Assembly (NCBI GenBank): GCA_029204225.1
Contig: CM055110.1
Coordinates: 17,604,759 to 17,668,758, forward strand
Length of the DNA: 64,000 nucleotides
Source: Diphasiastrum complanatum
Taxonomy: Eukaryota; Streptophyta; Lycopodiopsida; Lycopodiales; Lycopodiaceae
Direction: 5' to 3'
In this document: piece after piece, positions 43,991 through 56,600 of the stretch
Numbering within the stretch: the stretch's first letter is position 1
Layout: the number at the start of each line of letters is the position of its first letter
Made by a program: the position numbers and the translations under genes
The notes under the pieces: generated by a model
The model's input: the letters and a program-made list of their open reading frames with translations, nothing else
Told to the model about the DNA's origin: nothing
Databases searched by the model: none

Positions 43991-46900
43991 GTACACTCCA
44001 CTCAGCGGACACTCCACTCAGCGGACACTTCACACTTACTTTCGCTGATATGTACTTATTCTCCACCTGGCCCGGGTTGTGGGCATGGGTACTTTTTCTG
44101 AGTTCTTCTGTTATACCTGGCCCAGGTTGTGGGCTTATTTCACTTCTGCTTTGTTCTATTTTCATTCGTAGCTAGTTTATAGCATTTTACGGCCACGTCC
44201 TTGTTACGAGCTCGTAACCAGTGCCAAACCCTAGAGAACACAGATAGGTCAGATACCACAGTCAGGGTCGTGTCCAGCGTACATGACCAACAGGGCAAGA
44301 CAGTGTGAGTAGTGTGCCCCAGCACGGTCCATAGCTATGGCGGGCCTAACACAGCCTAGGGACCCTGTCAGCAGGATAGGGCCCCCAGTTGGGTCCCGAC
44401 GTGCAGTCGGCCACGTCAGTGCCACATGGCCGACACTTGGCAGTTGCATGCTACCAGTCCTCACACTGGGCTAGGAGGGGCTTACTCTATATTAGGGAGT
44501 AGGCAAGGTTGGGTGGATCAGTAAGTGTTTGCCCTAATGTGGTGTTAGGATCTATTACACTGGTATCAGAGCCATCTCCATCCTAGGGAGTTTAGGACAG
44601 CAGTAGAGAAAGCTATCGGAAGATAGGAAGTGTTTCTCAGATTCTCAGAGAGGAATAGAGGAGGAGGATCGTTGTAGGAGCAGCCTTCAAACTTCTGATT
44701 TCCACTGAGAAATCACAGTAGCAAGGAGTTAGATTCCAAGTGTAGGTAACTCGCTGAAAAAAACAGCTGTTTCTCACTGAGTTCAGAGGATTCTCTATAG
44801 TTTCCCCATCGAAATTAGAGTAGGAAGAAGCCAGCACCTCCATCGCTGTACAGTCAGAGACCTACATCCGATTTCCAGGGAAAAAGTCACTGGTTCTCAG
44901 CGAGTTGGAAGCCAAAAAAGAGGAGCAGGGCCAGCGCTGCCAGTGCTTCTGAAAATCTGGTTTTTCAACAAGTTTTTGGGCCCCAACGTCAGAGATTTGG
45001 AGCAAGAGGATTTTTACCAGATCAGCGAGTAGGAGACTTCTGAAATTTCAGAACTCAGAAGGGTTTTTGGACTTCAGATTTGCCTTTTTGTGGACAAGTT
45101 GGATTGCAATCAGACCAGCGAGCTACTATCCTCAAAAAACCGGGAAATTTAGTACCGTTTTGAAGCCTCAAACTGGCGTTTTTCGGAACAGCAGGTCTGA
45201 AATCTTGGGAAAGGGAGCTGAAAGGGTTCCTCTTCATTCTTTCTTTGGAAGTACAGTCCTCAGAAACAGCTAAGTCATCTTTCCTTTCCCTTGTACAGTT
45301 GTAAATTAGTCTTTTAGACTTTTTTCCTTCAGAAGTTAAGGTAGCTCTCTTTCAGTTTCGAAGATGACCACTCCTCAGGGACCTGATCAACCCCAGGAGA
45401 GAGGCTTCGACGAACTTGAAACAGAAGCCTTGGCTTACAGAAAAGGGAAGGAACCTATGGAAGTAGAAGAACAGGAACAGTTCGCCGAAGAACTCGACGA
45501 ACTGGTTACCAAGGAGCAGTTCCTCCAATTGGTAACAGAGGTGGATGAACTGAAACTGGCATTAGCCAATTTCAAGTCCAGTGTGGACGACTCGTTCGCT
45601 GAACTCAAAAACTTGATTTTGAGTTCCGCGAAAGGAAGCCTTCCCTCCACTTCTCAGTTATCCCCTTCTCCACTTCCATCAGTTTCGGGTGAGACTTTAC
45701 GGTCTCACCCCAGTGTTTTTAAAGATTTAAAGCCTCCTACTTTTAATGGGGAAGAGAAGGATAGAAATGCAGATATTCTACAAACCTTCCTCAGCAAATG
45801 GAAGAACATTCATGCTCTTAAACAGACCCCTGACCATTTGCAAGCAATTGAGGCCAGTCTTTCTTTAGGGCCTATGGCCTATAAGTGGTGGTTAAATCTC
45901 CAGGAGACTGGGCAGACTCCCCGGTCATGGAAAGCTTTTGAAGAAGCTTTCCTAAGAGAATTTCTACCAGAGAATGAACTTGATAGAGCCTGGGAAGCCT
46001 GGGAAAGAACAGTAATGGACAAGTCCCTCATCCAATATATCTCGCAGTATCGAGAGGCAATTTTAAAGATTAAAAATATGGATGACTATCAAAAAATCAG
46101 AGGATTTGTCCGTGGCCTCAAAGATGAATATAAAGTAGAGGTCCAGAGAAACTCGCCTACTACCCTTGAGCAAGCTCTCAGATATGCTCAAATCTATGAT
46201 GATTCAGTGGGTAGGAAGAGAGCGAGACAGCAACCACTTTCTGAGCAGCTTCCTCAGAAAGACTTTCAATTTAAAAAGAAATTTTTAAAAAGAAAGAAAG
46301 AAGATAAATTTAAAGGTGAAGCTCCTCAGAAACGCCCTTCACTCATACAGCCCTTAAAACCAGATGATTTTGAGAAAGCCAAACAAGAACGTTTGTGCTT
46401 TGTGTGTATGGGCAAGGGACACACAGTCAGACAGTGTCCCAAGGGGCCTTTCACTAAAAAAGATAAGAAAGATAAAAAACAAGTTCATCTTGTTCAGACT
46501 GTATGTTTCCCCAGTGACTCGGCAGCTTCCGAGATCAAAGTGTATCATGAAGATCATGAACACTGTTGCCAGCTGACCTCTGCAATGCTAGCGAGACCCT
46601 TCAGCTTTGGGCCGCATGACCTAGTACGTATGCATGGGAAAGTTGGTAACCAGTCAGTAAGAGTCATGGTTGATGATGGGGCAACCCATAATTTCATCAA
46701 CCACACCCTGGTTAAAAAGCTTAAACTACCAGAAGTACCTAGTCAGCATAGGTACATAGTTTCATTAGCTAAGGGTGAAGATAAAAAAATATGGGAAACT
46801 ATGGTAAGTAAGTTAAATCTTGGTATTCAGGGGTACCAAGATCAAATAAACTTTCAGATAATGCACCTGGATCGAACAGACATTGTTCTCGGGAGAGATT

Positions 46901-49900
46901 GGCTCTACAGTTTAGGACCTTCCCTCCACAGAAACTATCAGGAGAACACCCTCAGCTTTCAGTATAAAGGCCGAGAGATCCAGTTGCATGGGGAGCATGA
47001 TGTTCCCAACAGCCCTATGGTCTGCAGTTCAGAGCTCTGTCAGCTAATCGGAGACGAAGACCATCAGGTATTCTTATGTGACTTTCAGTTTATTCCTGAA
47101 GTTTCTATTTCCAGTTCTATTCAGCAGAAAATCAGTAAATTAGAAACTTTATTGTCTAAATTTAAAGATGTTTTTCCTGAAGATTTGCCACATGGTTTAC
47201 CACCTAGCAGAGAGGTAGATCATGTAATAAACCTAGTACCAGGTACAACACCTGTTTCTAAACCTCCGTATCGGGTCAGCCGAACAGAGGATGAAGAAAT
47301 AACTAGGCAGTTAACAGACTATCTTGGGAAAGGCCAAATTCAGACCAGTAGTTCACCATGGGCCTCACCAGTCTTATTGGTGAAAAAGAAAGAGGGGTCT
47401 ATGCGTCTTTGCGTAGATTACAGAGCCCTCAATAAAGTCACAATTAAGAATAAATACCCTATGCCTCGAGCAGACGAGTTGTTTGATCAACTCGACGGGG
47501 CTAAGTTTTTCAGCAAAATAGACCTCAGATCGGGATGTCATCAAGTCCGTATAAAATCGGAAGATGTCTCGAAAACAGCTTTTAGGACTCGTCACGGTCA
47601 TTATGAGTTTAAGGTGATGCCATTTGGGCTCACAAATGCTCCAGCTACCTTTATGACCTTGATGAACAGTGTCCTCAGACCATACTTGGGTAAATTTGTA
47701 GTCGTATTTTTAGATGACATCCTCGTTTACAGCAAAACCAGGAAGGAGCATCTAAAACACCTCAGAAAGGTGTTTCGACTGCTCAGAAAGCATAAGCTTT
47801 ATGCTAAACAATCCAAGTGTGAATTCTTCGTTGAAGAAGTAGCATATTTGGGTCACATTATCTCTTCAGATGGGATTAAGATGGACCCAAATAAGGTTAA
47901 AGCCATACTCAGTTGGCTGAGACCTCAGAATATTTTGGAACTTCAAATCTTTCTTGGTCTGGCGGGATATTACAGACGATTTGTCAAGGAATATGCTCAG
48001 ATAGCAGTCCCTATGACAAATCTCCTTAAAGGGAAGGGAAAGGAGTTCATTTGGGAGTCCGCACAACAGGAGAGCTTTGATGCTCTCAAAACAGCCTTAG
48101 CTACAGCACCAGTTTTAAAGGTCGTCGACCCCAATCAGTCATTTGTGGTCGAAACAGATGCTAGCGACTTTGCAGTAGGTGCTGTGCTAACTCAGGGTGG
48201 ACGACCAGTTGCGTTCGAGAGTAAAAAACTCGAGCCAGCACAGACTAGGTATAGTGCCTATGAAAAGGAACTCTTTTCTATAGTCCATGCCCTTAAGACT
48301 TGGAGGCATTATTTGTATGGTGCCAACTTTGAGGTCCTGACAGACCATGAGAGTCTCAGATACCTTTGCAATCAACCTGAGCTTAGAGGTCGGAAAGCTC
48401 GTTGGGCAGAGTTGATGCAAGAGTTTGACATGTCTATCAGATATAGGCGTGGAAAATTCAATACAGTAGCAGATGCCCTTAGCAGAATGCCTATGATAAA
48501 CGAGCTGAGTTTTACTCAGATTCGTAATGAGTTACTCGAGTCCTTGAGAGGGAAATGCCAGCATGATGCATTCTTCTCTATTATCTGGAACTCAGTCCAG
48601 AACAGACAGTTACAGACTCCAGAACCAGTTCCCGGGGCTGGTGCCAGTTCATCCAAGAATACGGCAGCTTCCGTTGAGGATGATAATGAGTCCGAGTATA
48701 CGTCGTCAGATGACGTTGAGGATTCTGAGCCTGTATTACCCAAGCAAACCCCAGTGGTTGAGGGTCAGTTGACTCAAGGATTCAAATGGAAACAGTATTC
48801 CATTCAGGATGAGTACTTGCTCTATAGAGATAGAGTATGTGTCCCCAATTCAGAGGATTATAGGCAGCAGGTCCTATATGAATGTCATGACAATCCTAGC
48901 GCGGGACACCCAGGCATACAGAAGACCTATGAGCTTCTTCGTAGGCAATTTTTCTGGCCCAGTATGAAAAAGGACGTCCACCAGTATGTAACCAGTTGCC
49001 AGAAATGTCAAGTAAATAAAGCAGAGCGTTTAAAGGCAGGAGGGTTGATGCATCCCTTAGAAATACCAGCTGGTAAATGGGAGAGTATCTCCATGGATTT
49101 TATAGTAGGCCTGCCTAAAACCCAAAAGGGTAATGACGCTATATGGGTCACAGTTGACCGTCTGACCAAAATGGCTCATTTTATTCCGACCAAAACAACC
49201 GTTAGAGCTCCAGAGTTAGCGAGGTTGTTTGTAGACGGGCTATTTAAATTGTACGGTCTACCTTCCGGCATAGTCAGCGACCGGGACATTAAGTTTACTG
49301 GAAATTTTTGGAAGGCAGTATTCCATCATCTCCATACTAAACTTAATATGAGTACCACCGACCATCCACAGACGGACGGTCAAACAGAAAGGGTAAATCA
49401 AGTGCTGGAGGATATGCTTCGTGCATACGTCAGCAAGAGGCAGACTAATTGGGAGGAGTATCTCTCGATATTAGAGTTTGCTTACAACAGTACCAAACAT
49501 TCAGCTACGGGATACAGCCCATTTATGTTGATGTACGGTTTTCAGCCACGCTCACCCACAGCTGTAGGGTTTAAACAAGAAAAGGTTGAAGCAGCCAGAA
49601 ACTTTTTAGAAGACCTAAACCAGATGATAGAACATGCTAAGCGTAGCATTAGACAATCCCAGGATCGAGCCAGGCATTATGCAGATCCACACAGACGGGA
49701 TGTGCAGTTCTCCACTGGTGAGAAAGTCTACTTGAGAGTCCCAGTTGACTCTAAAACCCTCAAATCAGGAGTGTGTGCTAAGTTGTCTCCAAGGTATTGT
49801 GGTCCCTTTACCATCAGTAGGAGACTAGGCGAGGTCACCTATGAACTAGAACTCCCACACAGCAGTAAGGTTTTTCCAGTTTTTCATGTAAGTCAGTTAC

Positions 49901-50611
49901 GAAAAGCCTTAACCAGATCAGATAATCTGGTAGGGGACAGTGTTCTAGTTCTCCCATTGGATCCTCAACAACCTCCACATGAACCAGAGGAGATTCTTGA
50001 TAGTAGAGAGACGCAGACTCGTCATACTCTATACCGAGAATATCTGGTTAAGTGGAATGATCAGCCTGTTGAGAATGCCACTTGGGAAAGAGGCAGCGTC
50101 CTTCGCAAGATTTTTCCAGACTTTGTCTTAGAGGACCAAGACGATTCTTAAGGGGGAGGGAGTGTTACGAGCTCGTAACCAGTGCCAAACCCTAGAGAAC
50201 ACAGATAGGTCAGATACCACAGTCAGGGTCGTGTCCAGCGTACATGACCAACAGGGCAAGACAGTGTGAGTAGTGTGCCCCAGCACGGTCCATAGCTATG
50301 GCGGGCCTAACACAGCCTAGGGACCCTGTCAGCAGGATAGGGCCCCCAGTTGGGTCCCGACGTGCAGTCGGCCACGTCAGTGCCACATGGCCGACACTTG
50401 GCAGTTGCATGCTACCAGTCCTCACACTGGGCTAGGAGGGGCTTACTCTATATCAGGGAGTAGGCAAGGTTGGGTGGATCAGTAAGTGTTTGCCCTACTG
50501 TGGTGTTAGGATCTATTACAGTCCTCCCATGGATGATGCTCCCACTGTTGCTTGTACATATTTTCTTTTTGGTCTTATGCACCCACGGGTGCCCAAAAGA
50601 CGTTAATAAAG

Positions 50612-50643
<32 letters not shown>

Positions 50644-53600
50644 CTCTCTCGCTCTCGCGATGGCTGAGCGCGATGGCTGCCTGCTGCCTGCTGTCTGAGC
50701 GCGATGGCTGCTGCTGCTGACTCCTCCATCGCTGCTGCTGCTGCTGCCCTGGCCTAGCTCGCCCTACCCTGGTCGCACTCACCTCCCCCCCTGGCCCTTC
50801 CCACCCCCTCGCTGTCTGCTCAGCCTACTCCCGCCCCTCCCACCCCCTCGCTGGCCCTTCCCAACCCCTCGCTGCCTGCTCACAGTCCTCCCCCCTCTTC
50901 CTTGGCCCTCTCCTTTCTCCATGGTTCTCCTGCCCCCTCCCATTATCCTCTCTCATTCCCTAAAGAAGCCTACTCTCCTACGAAAGCATCAATACCTTCT
51001 CTCTTGCATGGAACAGATTACACTGGAATCTAGCTATCTGAGGATGGAAATGGGTCAATTGAAAACCACAATACAAGCTATTGCTATCGAGAAGCAAACT
51101 ATGATGGCCCGGATCATATCTTTGGAAGAGACCTTGAGCAGGAAAGAAGAACCCCCCAGCACCACAAAGATCCAAGAATTGGAGGAACGGATTAAGCAAC
51201 ATAAGGCGGAAACCAAAACATGGGCCTCTCTATTCAAAGAAGACACTAAAGAAGGTACACACACTTTCAATAGCATCATCTCAGCCACCATATCCGAAGA
51301 AGGAATGCGGAAGTATAAATCTCTGAATGTGCGGGTGCGAGGAATTGAAGATACTAAGGCTCCAGTTACCAAAGCATCCAGTTTCCTCACGGATACACTT
51401 TCCCACCATCACAACGGAATGGAAAAAGCGTGGAGAACTAAAAGGGATCCAACTACACTCATCATACGGTTCACGGGAATAGAGGAGCGGCAAGCTGTCC
51501 TTAGGCTACGAGCTAGGCTGAGAGGTACCCTTGTCTTCATGGACGATGATCTCACACCTATGCAAGTTTCCGAAAGGAGGAAGGTTTTCAGCGAAGCCAA
51601 AGCACTGGGAAAAAAGGTGATATATCGGGATGGTAAGGCCCGATACATTGACCCCCAAAAATCTGAGGCATAGGGATTTGGGCCCCCCGGACTTAGGAGC
51701 GGTTCGGGGGCCCTCACAAAAGCATTGCGGTTAAGTTTATGGAACTGCAATGGTATCCACTCTTCAGCTACAGCAGGAGACTTTAGAGATTTTTGTACTA
51801 CAGGGGATATCCTTATACTTACTGAGACACATGAGAGTCCTGAGAGAGGACTTCCTTGCATTGAGGGATTTTGCTGGCTTTCTACTTGCAGAGGGAAGAC
51901 GAGGGCACTGACTAGTCGCTGTTCAGGTGGTGTTGCTTGCTTATTTCGAGACTCTCTCCAGCCATGGGTCGAGCTACTATACACTAACGAGCAGGCTCGC
52001 TATATCTGGATCAGGTTGGACCACTGGTTGATGGAGTTAGATCGTGACATATTCTTGGCTATTTGTTATTTCCCTCCAGAGACATCAGCTTTCACCTCAG
52101 AGGAGGAGTCACCTTTCATGGATATTTCATCGGACATTATCAGATATGAGGATCGAGGATATATTCTTCTAGCGGGGGACTTCAATGCCAGGACTGGGTC
52201 TAGGCAAACGAAATTTCACAGAGCAGCAGATGACCCACAGCGGATACATGCACTTGATTGGGATGATCTTGGTCTTATACGGCGATCGGCGGATGCAGCG
52301 GGTCCAGTCACATCATATGGCGAGCAGATGCTTCAGTTGAGTGAGGCTCATGGACTGGCCATTTATAATGGCCTTCTTCAGCTGCCAGGCTCTGGTGACT
52401 ACACTTGCTTCCCACATAGTGGAGGACATAGCGTCGTCGACTATTTCATGGGTTCACCGCTTCTCCTTCACTTCATTTCATCCTTCTCTGTACACCGCAC
52501 CACTCTTTCTGATCATTCATATCTCTCACTCTTTGTCCGTCATCTCCACATCACACCTATTTTCTCTTCGACCCCTACAGCTAAACCCACCTACTGCTAC
52601 ACTTCACATCACACACCACTATACAGAGAAGCCCTCTCCGATCTCCTTACCTATTTCCCATATGAGCATACTTTAGAGAAGCAGTCCCTCTTTCTTGTCC
52701 AGACCATCCATACTGCAACTTCCATTGCCTTTCCATCCCCACGGCCCAAAGACCAGCAACGTCATAGACCCTATAACCCCTGGTATGATCATGAATGCAT
52801 CCAGCTACATCAGAACCTCATATATGCTTGCTCCCATCTTCCTCATCTGACCAAAACCATATCTCGTGTCTACCGCAGAACCACCAAAAAAAAGAAAATC
52901 GCATACGAGATTGCTCAGGGTAAGAAACTGATGGATCTCCTCTTTAGTTCTTCCTCAGGTTCATTCTGGAAGAGGTTCCTTCCACTGTCACCCCCACCAC
53001 GGATCACAGACCTCAGCACTTGGGTCGCATATGCCACATCATTGTACACCATCCCAGATACCCCTCCTCTTCCCACCTCCTGTCTCACGGATACTTCTGC
53101 CATATTCACTAACGAACTTATAGAAAAGGCCATCACACGACTCCATTCCCATAAAGCCAAAGACATTGATGAGCTAGAGACTGAACTTCTAAAGTATGCT
53201 CCCGACATCCTCTCACCCTTTCTCTCCATCCTATTCAACCAAGCTGTCACCTCTGATTTTCCCTCTCCATGGTCCACAAACCTCATTCACCCTATCCACA
53301 AAGGCGGGGACCCCATGAAAGTTGACAACTACCGCACCATTATGATCAGTCACCTATTCGCTAAAGTATATGGTTCTATCCTACAGTCAGAGATCAGTAC
53401 AGAGATGGATGCTAGATCACTCCATGCCATTGGACAGGCGGGTTTCAGACCGGGATATACTACATCAGATCATATCTTCACTTTGAGGTCCATCATTGAG
53501 GAGGCTAAGGCCAAGAGGGAGCGCGTATACTGCTGCTTTGTGGATTTCCGCAAGGCATTTGACTCCGTGCCTAGGCATTTATTGATACAGAGACTTCATG

Positions 53601-56600
53601 ATCGGGGCTTTCAGGAGGATACTATACAGGCGGTAGTAGCATTGTACAAGCGAGTTATTGGCAGGGTCCAACTATCAGGAGTTATTTCACCGGAGGTGGT
53701 CAGTACTATTGGTGTCAAACAGGGATGTCCACTCTCTACTACACTTTTTGGTCTTTACATTGACGAGCTAGAGCATGTTATACAAAGTGATGGAGGGGAG
53801 GGTTGTACATTGGGCGACCTCATTATTGCTATTCTCCTTTATGCTGATGATGTGGTTTTGCTTTCACGGACGAGAGAGGGCTTGCAGCGACACTTAGATG
53901 CTCTTCTTTCTTTCTGCACACGGTGGGGTTTGTCGGTGAATGTGGCCAAAACTAAGGTTATGGTGTTCAACACCTCTAGGTCTTTCATGATGCGGCAGGA
54001 GCTTCTATGGGATGGTCATCCCCTAGAGGTTGTTGATTCCTATACATATCTAGGAGTACTATTCTCGGGGCCTACGTTTAGCATGAGACACGCTCTCTCT
54101 CTCTCTGTGCGTGTGTGTGCGTGCGTGCGTGTGGGTGTGGGTGTGGGTGTGTGTGTGTGTGTCATAGATGCTCCACATCCTGGAATGCGCAGATTGTGAT
54201 CTGGAATGTGCCAGTTTTTTTCTTTTTGGCTTTTTATTTTCAAAGAGTTTTTAATGGTAATTCAATGTTTTTTATTGGTTTTTCTATTTTCAGGTCAACA
54301 AAAAAAAAATTAAATGCATTTCAAACAGCGTTCCCATCTTTGGAACATGGATGCAGCAGACCACAATCCGCTGCATCCATGATATATGTATAGATATATA
54401 AATAGATAGATAGTCTCAAAAGATATGAGCATTCTCCATTCTACCATTACAATAAGAAGAATGTTCTCGAAGTGATATACTTCTAGACATCTCTCTGAAA
54501 TCCACACAAACATGATATATCGGTTAAAGCCATTTTCAAAGCGACAAACCTTACTTGAAACAGAACTAAAGCTTGTTTCAGTCGATATCCAGCAATACCA
54601 GGAGCTAACGTGGATGCTCTCTCATATGCTGCCAATGCAGCAGGATAGTCCTTTACATGAACATCCACATTACCCAGATTGTACCATGCAGCATACTCCT
54701 GTTGCACACAGGTAGCAGGTGCTCAATAGCAAAAAATTGCAATCCCAACTTCAAAGATTATCTTTCTTCAAATTGATATATAATGAACATTGAAAGGTCA
54801 ATATCATGGATTCAAAGGACATACATCTGGATCATTTAAAATTGCTGATTTGCAATCAGAAATTGCTTCCTGATATCGCCCAAGTGCCTAGCAAGACAGA
54901 ATATAAGCTTCTAGATTAGCAGCCACTAGGGAAATCATGAATGCTTCACTTTCACTAGAAGATTTCTTGCAACAGGATTAGACTTCTTATTTGAGATTGT
55001 CCATTTAGAGGAAGTAGAAGAAACTCATCATCAAGTCCTTCAGGAGCTAAGGATTGTAATATTACTACCCATTTCTTGAAAAGAATTGTAGATGAAGCTC
55101 TATGTCTGTTTCAAAAATCTTAATTTGTATACATAGTAAATGTCACTGGTGCATTGTAATACAATCATCGAGCATTGGAGTCACAAACAATGAGACTCAA
55201 AACAAAGGACTCTTTCTTACAAAATACCTTCCAAAGAGCCCACAGAGAAACAACCTGAAAATTCTTACTTTGTAAAAACGTCAACATAATTACAATGAAA
55301 AATTTAATCAAACAAGGAGTGTAATAGGCTTTAGATTAAAATTTTCTATGAATCTTTCATACATATGGCATATAGTTGCAGCCATGATTCGCGAATTGCC
55401 AAAAAAAAAAATTGAAACGTTTTTTTTTTTTGCTCAAAAAATCCCCCATACACTATTGGCACCCTCTATGTAGTTAAAAACTGCAAAAAAGAATTGTATA
55501 GGGCCACAAAATATAAACCCTAAACTCAAAAAAAGGCACAAAAGGTTTAAGGCCAATTTACACCTTTTTTTGAGTTTAGGGTTTATATTTTGTGACCCTA
55601 TACAATTCTTTTTTGCAGTTTTTAACTACATAGAGTACCGGTACCAATACTGTATGGGGGATTTTTTGAGGGAAAAAAAAATTGCGAATCGTGATACCAG
55701 CGAACCTCAATTCGCTGCAACTATGATATGGCATAAGCTTCTTGTACTGCAACCAACATGTCTTCCTTCCAAAAAGTTTTCCTAGAGGTGCCAGATTAGG
55801 TTTTCAACCCAAGGAAGCCTTTTTTCACTAGATTAGAATTCAATTATAAGACTCAAAGTCTCAAAGATGATTTGCCAAAATAAAGCATCTCATACTCGAG
55901 AGAAAAAAGCATCTCTTACTTTCATATAGTCATTGGTCACTCGGCACAGACACCTCACTTTTTCACAAGATTTCAGAGGACACAATCATGTTTGAGGAGA
56001 GAGGACACATCCTATTTTTGCGTAATTTCAATTCTAGAGCTGCAAACAAATATGTTCCACTCCATGATACTGATGGCAATCCTCTATGCCTACAAGCCTT
56101 AGATGCTGTTCTTTGAATATACTTGTGGTTGAGTTTTAGTGTAGTTTCTACTTTTCTTCTCTTTTTTAGTAATGAAGTCACTTCCATTGTAAATATCATC
56201 AATTGTGCATAAGCCTCTACTTTTCTTGATTGTTTCAATGCGGTTGATCTATGTGAAGCTTCCCAAGTAGCTCCTTATTGGTATGAAGTATGCACCCTAT
56301 GCCATTCAGAGACACCTAGATACACTGCATGCGTTTGGTAGAGTTTGGAACCTCGAAGTCAATATCAACACGATCAAAATCATGGTCCTCAACACTACCA
56401 GATCATTTTCAATGAGACAGACCTTTACACTAGATAGTCTGTGAGTGAAAATTGTCCACTTACACATATGTGGGGTCATTTTCACAGGCCCTATTTTCAA
56501 TGAAACTAGCGACTATGGGGCACCTTGGGGAAGGGCAAGACTTCCTTGGACAACATGGAGAGACTATGCTTCTGCAAACATGTTAGGGATGCTGAGAGCA

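Larger units (their letters stand above)
44202..50520 (+). mobile_element. Intact young Ty3/gypsy chromovirus, TSD GTCCT
   Basis: 358-bp LTRs (44202-44559 and 50163-50520) differ at only two positions by eye (about 0.6 %). GTCCT flanks it on both sides (44197-44201 and 50521-50525). A primer site (TGGTATCAGAGCC, 44561-44573) and a purine tract (aagggggagggag, 50150-50162) are present. One uninterrupted 1595-codon polyprotein covers all functions. It looks autonomous and recently inserted within intron 3 of the TPR gene, on the strand opposite to that gene. Confidence 0.96.
50653..54093 (+). mobile_element. LINE copy 3, nearly full coding, 3' truncated
   Basis: 5' region GC- and CTG-rich (50653-50920), ORF1 (50921-51673), then an ORF2 with endonuclease and reverse transcriptase running to about 54093. 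There the sequence changes into a (CT)(GT) tract, so the C-terminal region and zinc finger found at 42.1-42.7 kb are missing. L1-like ORF1 organisation and an AP endonuclease place it among APE-type LINEs; the exact clade is uncertain. Confidence 0.88.

Noticed and set aside
54094-54199. C-terminal end of LINE ORF2 rich in Cys-Val
   Set aside because: These codons come from the (CT)(GT) microsatellite after the LINE is truncated.
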